This document shows, piece by piece, positions 1 through 6,156 of a stretch of 7,981 bases of DNA. Position numbers and translations under genes: made by a program. The DNA comes from an uncultured Ruminococcus sp. (GTDB lineage: Bacteria; Bacillota; Clostridia; Oscillospirales; CAG-272): contig CACYEW010000085.1 in assembly GCA_902773455.1 (NCBI GenBank), forward strand, positions 1-7,981, written 5' to 3'. Under the pieces are notes generated by a model. It did no database searches. It was given only the letters and a program-made list of their open reading frames with translations, and was not told the origin of the DNA. Position 1 is the first letter of the stretch. The number at the start of each line of letters is the position of its first letter.

Positions 1-620
1 TCGGACCAGTTCCATTCGACCTCGTAAGAATGATGCGCGGGTTCGCCGGGGAGCACCACCGTATCGGTGAATAAGCTCTGACCGAAGAGCTCGATATAGC
101 CGTAGAACTGTTCAGCCATTTCCACATAATAGTTATATCCCGCGATGATTCCCATATCGAGATACATCTGAGCGTATTCCATGCACTGTTCGATGTACGC
201 TTCAAAGTCTACCGTCGCAGTGATCTTCGTATAACCGTCGTTTTCACAGTCGGCGGGAACTTCCTCAACTTCAAGCGTAGCTCCGAATACGAGCCACCAA
301 TCTTCTTCAAGGCAGTTGTTTTCGCACATGATGTGCAGATATGCAGCCGAATAATCGTCTTCCCACAATATAACAGGCGTTCCGTAATTGTGGCCGGTCG
401 CAAATGTTTCAACTACGTAAGTATCGGTATATATCGTATCGTCGTATCTTACGAGAGCGGTACTGTATCTTACGCCGTCGCACAGACACGTTGCGGTATT
501 CTTGAGGATCACTTCGGCGTCAAGCTCAAACGTCTGTCCGGATTCGGTCGTGAACGTCGCCTTAGCTTCGGTATGATCCTCGTTCCATGCCCACACAACG
601 CCTGTTACGGGATCCGTTTC
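1..620 (-). repeat. C-terminal extracellular repeat modules of the protease (two units and the start of a third)
   Basis: Protein-level repeat, not DNA-identical. Unit 1 is about residues 1740-1815, unit 2 is 1816-1935, and unit 3 starts at 1936 and leaves the window. Shared signs are an opening His-x-Tyr or Trp-rich strand (HNYGTPVILW; HHSYEVEWNW), a central Cys...DG...Ala/Thr...Val segment and a closing TDT...V strand. Unit 2 is longer because about 42 Tyr/Met/Glu-rich, probably helical residues (about 1879-1920) stand between its last two strands. Repeats of this kind are common near the C-termini of large clostridial surface proteins. A stalk, adhesive or anchoring role is inference. Confidence 0.55.
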
Positions 621-3600
621 CACTTCGCCCGTTTCGGCTTCGCCGAGTACGATGGTCTCGTATTCGATGTCGCCGCAGCCGTCTTTATACCAAACGTATA
701 TGACCGAGCCTTCGGCGCCGCTTACGAGTTTCGCGTCAAGGTTCGCAACGACCGTTCCGGCGGGTATGATCTCGCCGTCTGCGAACGCGATGAGGATATG
801 GCCTTCTTCGATCTCGTTGACGCTGCTGATCTCGGGTACGGGTTCAACCGCGATTTCCACGAGGTCGGGATCGTAATCTATCGCTATAAGTCCGTTATTG
901 ACGTCTTTGCCGACCGTGATCTCGGTGGAGATCTCGGTTTCGGCAAGCTCGTTGATACTGTCAACGTGCTTGATCGCGTCGGGTTTTGTCAGATCGAGCG
1001 ATTCGGAAGCCGAGGCTTCGAGTTTGAACGTATCAAATCTTGCGGAGTTTCCTGCTTCGCCGTCCTCATAATAGTAATAGAGCGGAAGCGAGAAGCCTTC
1101 TTCATAAAGACCCGCTACAGGCCATACGCCGGGATCGAACGCGCCGAGACTCGTTATCGAGCCGTCGTTGTAGATATCGTAACCCAGTATGAGTTCAACG
1201 TTGTTTCTCGCAGAGCTGAACTTGCTCCAGTAGAGATTCATGCCGTCGAAGTAGAGGGAGTTATACATATAGGAATCCGTAGTGTATCCGAACGAACCGA
1301 TCGTCTGTACGCCGAATCTCGAAAAGCTGTCTCCGACTGCCAGGAAACCGGTCTCGTAGAGGGTGCCTTCTTCGTCAACGAAGAATACGAAGTCGCAGGC
1401 GCCGTAATCTTTGTGGTCGTATCTTTCTTCATAGGCGATACCGACTATGCTTGCGCCGCCCGTGAAGTTGCTCATATCGAAAATGCTTATGTAATCTCCG
1501 ACCGTCATATCGACGACGAGTATGTACGGACCGTACGCCGCGAGGAACATATAGTCGCCGAGCGCGGGAGCAGCCGTCAGATCGAAGAACGGTACGGTCG
1601 ATTCGCCGATCTCGGTAAGCTCGTAATTTTCGTCTATGAGGTAAAGTACGGACTTATCGTCTTCGTCGACCGTAGCGCCGAACATCAGGCCGTGGCTGTC
1701 TATTGCTATCGAACCGATCGCCGCGTTGGCTTTTTCTTCGGTAAGCTTGGTATAATTCGGAAGTCTCATTATATCGAATTCCGAGAACCATACGTCGCCT
1801 TCTTCATCCCAGATCGCCGCGTTGAGCGTTACGTCAAGGAATACGACGTTCACAAGGCAGTCGACCGACTTTGACGCTTCTCCGAGCGTGATGGTGGCTG
1901 TGACCGTCGCCTGCGAAGAATCGTCGCATACAGACGTTACGACGCCGTTTTCGTCGACCGTAACAACGCTTTCATCCTGAGATTCAAACGTTATGACGGG
2001 TGAATCGTATTCTTCGATGCCCCACGGCAGCGGGATATAATTGATCTGTTTCGAGCCGTTGCCGATGATCATTATCTGTTCGTCCATGAGCAGATCGAGC
2101 TGCGGATCTGCCAATTCCGACGTGTTGACGTTTATTTTATACGTCGTCATATTGAGAGCGTAGTCATAAACCTCGATGTACAGATACGGGTACAGAAGCA
2201 GCACGAGTCCGCTTTCCTCGTCTTTATAGAACAGATCGAGCGGCAGGAACGCTTCATAATCTTCTCCGGCTCCCGCGGCAAGATCGGCTTTGGTGAAATC
2301 AATAAGAACTGTTTCACCGTCGATGAACGCATATACGGCGACGCCGGCTATGTACTCGTTATCCTTCGCCTTAACGGTCATTCCGAAATCCTTTTCGGCC
2401 ATGGAGTAACCGATGTTGATATCTTCCGCCACAGGCGCCGAGTTGTCCACGACTGCCTCGATGGTTCTGGTAGTGCCTTCGCCGAGAGCGTCCCAGTCAA
2501 CGTTGCCTTCATCGTCAACGTAATATTCGGGAGCTATCGTCAGTTCATATCTGAGTTTCGTACCGTCTTCAAGTCCGTCGACTTTGAAGTTGAAGTCTGT
2601 GATCGTACTGGTGTTGTACCATTCTTCTTTGTTTACGTTGTAGTAAGAAGCGTACGACGCGCCGCCGATCTCTTCATAAACGAGCTCGTCGTCCGCGTAT
2701 ACGCGTACTCTCTGCGCTCCGCCGTTGCGGATCTGAGTATAGCGTATGCCGTTGATATAGAAATCGCTGCTTACGGCGTCGCGTTCGGGTAAATACGTAC
2801 CGTCGTATTCGAGCGGGTTGCCGCCGAACGGATAATCGGTACCGTTAACGTCGGCAAGGAACGTCTGGGTCCCGTAAGCGTCGGAGCCGTTAACGTAAGC
2901 CATATACGGCGTGCGGTATTCTTCTCCGTAGAAGTATTCGATGGCGGAGCCTTTATCGAACATCGAAGGAGTCGACCAGTCGCCGTAGAAACCTATAACG
3001 GGTATTGAGTGAGTTACTCCGAAGTACATTTCATCGGGAGCTTCTTCCGTGATGAACACGTAACCCTCAACGTAGTTGCCTATTTCGGTGAGCATGTCGA
3101 AGTATTCGGTATAGATTTCGACCTCAAGTTCGACGTCGAGCGATCCGTTTGCGGGAACGACCGCCGTGGCGGCGTTCAGCGCTTTGAGCATTTCGGCGGC
3201 GTCGGACGTATCGATTTTGCCGTCATGATTTACGTCGGCAAGCTCGATGTTTTCAAGCTCGTCGATCTCGCCCGTGATGAACGCGAGCAGATCAAGAGCG
3301 TCGTATTCGTCCCAATCTCCGTCTGCGTTCACGTCGTATTCTTCGATAAGCGACTCATCGGTGTAGAATACAAATTCTTCACCGTCGAGATACCACGTAC
3401 CGTCGGAAGGGATGTAGGTCGTCAGCGTATCGAGATAATTGGATATGATCGGATAGCCGTTTTCATCTTCCATCGGTATGCCGGCGGAATCGTACGTGTA
3501 ATACTCAAACACGTCCTGAGTGAAGAATTCCGCGTTAAAATCGACCTGAATATCTTTGTCCGTAAAGTTGTTTACCGTGAATTTGATCGAGAAATGACCG

Positions 3601-5837
3601 TCCGTCTCGCCGATCTCGGCTTTGATCTTGCCGTCTTTTGCGGATACGGTGGCGCTTTCATCCATCATTATGTAGGTCTGCGCTGATATCGCCTGATCTA
3701 TTCTGACAAGACCTGCGCCCTGCTTCATGACCGAATAGTATTCAAACAGCGCCGCTTCTTCTTCTTTGAGCGGTTCAGCCGTCGACATAAGCAGACTGTT
3801 CGTCAGCTGACGCGTGGTCAGACCGGTTTTTTCAAGCAGTCCGTTTTCACGCAGATACTGCGCGAGAACGGCGGCAAGGCCGGCGATCTGCGGAGCCGCC
3901 ATGGACGTACCGGACATCGTTTCGTACTGATCCGTCTCTTTGGGCAGACCGTTGACGGAATAGATGTTTCCGCCGGGAGCGGTGATCTCCGGTTTGAGCT
4001 GGAGATTGCCGTTGATGCCCCAGCTGGAGAAATCGCTCATCTTGTAGAAGAAGCTGTCATACGAAACCGAACCTATCGTTTTGCCGACGAATATCTTGCC
4101 GGTGTAGTAAGATATCGCTTCGCCTTCTACGTAATCGGAGTTTTCTTTGATAAATTCGCCGTCGGCAAGCGTTATCGAGACTGCCGGAGCCGTATATGCG
4201 TAACCGGTGAGGTTCATATTGATAACGCCGTCCTGATTGTTCGCGATGAGCGTAGCGACCGCGCCGTTTGCAACGGCGTTGTTCGCCTTCTGGTAGAAGG
4301 ACGTTTCACCGCGGTTGCATATCGCGATCTTGCCTTTGAGCACGTCGGCGACAGCCGCGAATTCTTCTTCCGTACCTACGCTGTCAATGTAGATGTAATC
4401 ATATTCTGCGTCGCCTATGGTAGAGATCGGTTCGTTGCCGTAAGTCGCCGTTTCTGAGTAGAATATCATCTTATCCGCGACCGTGAGGTACGGACCGGTC
4501 GTGCCGTCGTTATCGACGGAGGCGACGGTGAGCGAGTTGGTGAACGAACCGGGCGAGCCGGTACGGCCCATATTCACGTCGTCGGAATACAGGTATCCGG
4601 GAAACGTGAAGTTCGGCCACGAATAGCTGTTGCCGCCGGAGCAAACCATAAGAAGCGAGGTGTTTTCAAGGTTATCCATGATAGCCTGGTATTTATCGCT
4701 TCTGACAAGTCCCGTTGCGGCGGAACCGAGCGAAAGGTTTACGCTGTCGCATCCGAGGATGATCGCGTCTTCAATAGCCGCGAAATAGTCGGAATCGTAC
4801 GCGCCGCCGCCCTTGCCGAAGACCTTCATAACGATGATCTGAGCGTCGGGAGCTTCGCCCTGCGTTTTTACGTAATCGAGAGCGTCAACGAATCCCTCTT
4901 CCGTCTTGATATAGCGGTTCGCCGCCGCGATACCGGCAACGTGAGAGCCGTGCTCTTCCTGTTTATCGTTATCGTGAGTTACGTCGAGATCCTTGTCAAC
5001 GTAGTTGAACGCAAACGGTACTTTCGTGCCGAGGTAAAGATCCTCAGCCGTGAGACCTTCAAAGCGTTCTGCCGCGTGCAGCTGCGAAAGAACGGCAGCG
5101 ACCTCTTCTTCGGTGAGAAGATCGATCTCTTTGCCCGTTTCTTCTTCGATCTCGGCTATCGCGTAATCGAACGCTTCGCTCGAGAACGACTGATGGTCGG
5201 TATCAAGACCGGTGTCGATTATGGCGACTTTACTGCCGGCGCCGGTATAACCGGAAAGCCACGCGTACATGCCGCCCGTCATATCGGACGCAACTGACAT
5301 ATTGGGTCCGTCGGTCTTTTCAGCCTTTTCGGGGTCGTAGCGTGTTTCAAGAACGACGTCTTTAACGCCTGCCACCGATTTGATGGCGTCGATCTTGCCG
5401 TAAGGAACGTTCGCGGAAATTATGTTCGCCGCAAGCGTGAGGTTCCAAACGACGTCGAGTTTTTTGCCGCCGAGAGCCTTTGCGGAGACAGCCGCGGTGA
5501 TAGCGTCCTGCTTATCCTGCAGCTTGCCGCGGTACTGCATGGCGTCGGCGTTTACCGCGATATTTTCCGTCGGATAGCCCGCCTCGACGACCGAGGGGGA
5601 TGCGAGTATGATGGAAACGCGGACTACGTCGGTATCGGCAAATTCCGGCTCGCTTTCCGTTGTCGTGATGCCTTTTCTGAACAGAGCTTCGTTAAAGAGT
5701 CTTTCGGAGATCTTTTCCCAGTCAAGGCTCTTCGCTTCGCTCTTGCCGAAATCGTATGCGAACGTCGGAACGGCGATCGCAGCGATCATTACGACCGAAA
5801 GAAGCACGGAAATCAGCCGTTTCCATGTTTTTTTCAT
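1..5837 (-). CDS. Giant secreted S8 (C5a peptidase/lactocepin-like) serine protease with dockerin; 3' end beyond window
   Basis: Extracellular subtilisin-family endopeptidase, presumably degrading proteins outside the cell. 1,945 codons are open and the gene runs off the window. The ATG at 5837 follows AAAGGAG (5852-5846) with 8-nt spacing and opens a signal peptide (MKKTWKRL, hydrophobic core, likely cut after Ala27). Residues 71-166 resemble an I9 propeptide. The catalytic set is Asp208 (IIDTG), His296 (HGSHVAG), oxyanion Asn403 (SGGN) and Ser645 (GTSMAAP). The long Asp-His spacing and a PA domain at about 430-585 are typical of cell-envelope proteinases. Residues about 727-960 are Fn3-like, ending IPVIGFYGDW, and contain a dockerin at 835-888. 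Beta-sandwich modules follow (DNSAP at 1131-1135), then a BIG2-like domain (about 1243-1335), a beta-propeller-like stretch (about 1336-1595), a cohesin-like module (about 1605-1728) and repeats from about 1740. It has its own promoter. The protease call is secure; the distal module names are fold-level inference. Cell-wall anchoring cannot be judged because the C-terminus is missing. Confidence 0.95.
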   Translation of the reverse strand, partial: MKKTWKRLISVLLSVVMIAAIAVPTFAYDFGKSEAKSLDWEKISERLFNEALFRKGITTTESEPEFADTDVVRVSIILASPSVVEAGYPTENIAVNADAMQYRGKLQDKQDAITAAVSAKALGGKKLDVVWNLTLAANIISANVPYGKIDAIKSVAGVKDVVLETRYDPEKAEKTDGPNMSVASDMTGGMYAWLSGYTGAGSKVAIIDTGLDTDHQSFSSEAFDYAIAEIEEETGKEIDLLTEEEVAAVLSQLHAAERFEGLTAEDLYLGTKVPFAFNYVDKDLDVTHDNDKQEEHGSHVAGIAAANRYIKTEEGFVDALDYVKTQGEAPDAQIIVMKVFGKGGGAYDSDYFAAIEDAIILGCDSVNLSLGSAATGLVRSDKYQAIMDNLENTSLLMVCSGGNSYSWPNFTFPGYLYSDDVNMGRTGSPGSFTNSLTVASVDNDGTTGPYLTVADKMIFYSETATYGNEPISTIGDAEYDYIYIDSVGTEEEFAAVADVLKGKIAICNRGETSFYQKANNAVANGAVATLIANNQDGVINMNLTGYAYTAPAVSITLADGEFIKENSDYVEGEAISYYTGKIFVGKTIGSVSYDSFFYKMSDFSSWGINGNLQLKPEITAPGGNIYSVNGLPKETDQYETMSGTSMAAPQIAGLAAVLAQYLRENGLLEKTGLTTRQLTNSLLMSTAEPLKEEEAALFEYYSVMKQGAGLVRIDQAISAQTYIMMDESATVSAKDGKIKAEIGETDGHFSIKFTVNNFTDKDIQVDFNAEFFTQDVFEYYTYDSAGIPMEDENGYPIISNYLDTLTTYIPSDGTWYLDGEEFVFYTDESLIEEYDVNADGDWDEYDALDLLAFITGEIDELENIELADVNHDGKIDTSDAAEMLKALNAATAVVPANGSLDVELEVEIYTEYFDMLTEIGNYVEGYVFITEEAPDEMYFGVTHSIPVIGFYGDWSTPSMFDKGSAIEYFYGEEYRTPYMAYVNGSDAYGTQTFLADVNGTDYPFGGNPLEYDGTYLPERDAVSSDFYINGIRYTQIRNGGAQRVRVYADDELVYEEIGGASYASYYNVNKEEWYNTSTITDFNFKVDGLEDGTKLRYELTIAPEYYVDDEGNVDWDALGEGTTRTIEAVVDNSAPVAEDINIGYSMAEKDFGMTVKAKDNEYIAGVAVYAFIDGETVLIDFTKADLAAGAGEDYEAFLPLDLFYKDEESGLVLLLYPYLYIEVYDYALNMTTYKINVNTSELADPQLDLLMDEQIMIIGNGSKQINYIPLPWGIEEYDSPVITFESQDESVVTVDENGVVTSVCDDSSQATVTATITLGEASKSVDCLVNVVFLDVTLNAAIWDEEGDVWFSEFDIMRLPNYTKLTEEKANAAIGSIAIDSHGLMFGATVDEDDKSVLYLIDENYELTEIGESTVPFFDLTAAPALGDYMFLAAYGPYILVVDMTVGDYISIFDMSNFTGGASIVGIAYEERYDHKDYGACDFVFFVDEEGTLYETGFLAVGDSFSRFGVQTIGSFGYTTDSYMYNSLYFDGMNLYWSKFSSARNNVELILGYDIYNDGSITSLGAFDPGVWPVAGLYEEGFSLPLYYYYEDGEAGNSARFDTFKLEASASESLDLTKPDAIKHVDSINELAETEISTEITVGKDVNNGLIAIDYDPDLVEIAVEPVPEISSVNEIEEGHILIAFADGEIIPAGTVVANLDAKLVSGAEGSVIYVWYKDGCGDIEYETIVLGEAETGEVETDPVTGVVWAWNEDHTEAKATFTTESGQTFELDAEVILKNTATCLCDGVRYSTALVRYDDTIYTDTYVVETFATGHNYGTPVILWEDDYSAAYLHIMCENNCLEEDWWLVFGATLEVEEVPADCENDGYTKITATVDFEAYIEQCMEYAQMYLDMGIIAGYNYYVEMAEQFYGYIELFGQSLFTDTVVLPGEPAHHSYEVEWNWS
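3174..3335 (-). other. Type I dockerin module inside the protease
   Basis: Protein-domain entry, residues 835-888. Two EF-hand-like calcium loops are visible: DVNADGDWDEYD at 835-846 and DVNHDGKIDTSD at 868-879. Each has acidic or Asn residues at loop positions 1, 3, 5, 9 and 12, and each is followed by a helix (ALDLLAFITG and AAEMLKAL). The 33-residue offset between loops fits the family. Dockerins bind cohesin modules and so recruit enzymes to scaffoldins or to the cell surface. The module sits between beta strands that look like parts of one Fn3-like domain rather than at a terminus. The residues before the final Asp of each loop differ (Glu-Tyr versus Thr-Ser), so the two halves are not equivalent at the usual recognition positions. 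Confidence 0.88.
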
Positions 5838-5851
5838 AGTGCTTTCTCCTT

Positions 5852-5890
5852 TGGTACTAACCAGTAATTTATATACAGTGGTATTCACCA
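5852..5890 (-). promoter_or_regulatory. Two copies of a 12-bp dyad, TGGT-N4-ACCA, in the protease leader
   Basis: On the minus strand TGGTGAATACCA (5890-5879) and TGGTTAGTACCA (5863-5852) match at 10 of 12 positions. Each has perfect 4-bp arms, and the centres lie 27 bp apart. The second copy shares base 5852 with the Shine-Dalgarno sequence (5852-5846). They could be operators for a dimeric repressor, or small RNA hairpins controlling access to the ribosome site. TGGT...ACCA half-sites recall GntR/FadR-type operators, but those usually have an odd-numbered spacer, so no regulator is assigned. Confidence 0.4.
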
Positions 5891-5906
5891 TATAACCGTA
5901 TTATTC

Positions 5907-5933
5907 ATTTGCGGCGTATAATTATTCGCAAAT
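5907..5933. promoter_or_regulatory. 27-bp dyad, ATTTGCG-N13-CGCAAAT, in the protease leader
   Basis: Two perfect 7-bp inverted arms (5907-5913 and 5927-5933) have their centres 20 bp apart, about two helical turns. A second, overlapping imperfect palindrome (5914-5929, GCG-T-ATAATTAT-T-CGC) fills the gap. The element lies about 40 to 70 nt downstream of the predicted transcription start, so it could be an operator or an AU-rich RNA stem. No regulator can be named. Confidence 0.3.
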
Positions 5934-5981
5934 TATTCACCCGGAGCCGTTTCAGCGCCGGCGTTGGAAGAATTACGGCTT

Positions 5982-6029
5982 ATTATATCATATATCAACG
6001 GATTTTGCAATAGTTTTTTTCAAAAAACT
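5982..6029 (-). promoter_or_regulatory. Sigma-A-type extended -10 promoter of the protease with upstream A/T tract
   Basis: On the minus strand the -35 is TTGCAA (6010-6005). After exactly 17 bp comes a consensus -10 TATAAT (5987-5982), preceded by TGA, which makes an extended -10 (TGATATAAT). Directly upstream, 6029-6012 is a perfect A/T dyad (AGTTTTTT and AAAAAACT arms around 2 bp) placed where an UP element would act. The predicted start is near 5975, leaving a leader of about 137 nt before the ATG at 5837. The match is strong, but no transcript data support it. Confidence 0.8.
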
Positions 6030-6120
6030 CATATTTTCTCTTTTAAATAGGCATACCGAGCCGAAACGGGGAAAAAATGCAGGATTTTTTTTCAAAACTG
6101 CTTTTATTCAGATCATTTCA

Positions 6121-6148
6121 ACAAAAAAACCGGCGCCGCGGCGCCGGT
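6121..6148 (-). terminator. Intrinsic terminator of the DUF5722-like gene
   Basis: A perfect 20-bp palindrome at 6129-6148 (CCGGCGCC...GGCGCCGG flanked by A and T) begins 8 bp after the TGA stop. On the minus strand it runs into seven T residues (6129-6123). The stem is almost all G/C with a short CGCG loop. On the plus strand no T-run follows, so it should stop only minus-strand transcription. It separates the upstream gene from the protease promoter, making them separate transcription units. Confidence 0.92.
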
Positions 6149-6156
6149 CGTTTCAA

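Noticed and set aside
333..1874. A 513-codon open frame on the plus strand, opposite the protease.
   Set aside because: It is in exact antisense register with the protease codons, so it stays open simply because TTA, CTA and TCA codons are absent from that part of the protease. Its product is compositionally odd (Val/Arg/Phe/Tyr-rich) with no domain or start signal, while the minus strand encodes recognisable modules.
3009..3686. A 225-codon plus-strand open frame, and a similar 118-codon one at 4941-5297.
   Set aside because: Same antisense register effect across the dockerin/Fn3 and catalytic regions of the protease. The minus-strand motifs (dockerin loops, HGSHVAG) are decisive.
5917..5922. 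A plus-strand TATAAT that could be a divergent promoter.
   Set aside because: It lies inside a palindrome, and downstream on the plus strand there is only the gap and the ends of minus-strand genes, with no plus-strand gene to serve.
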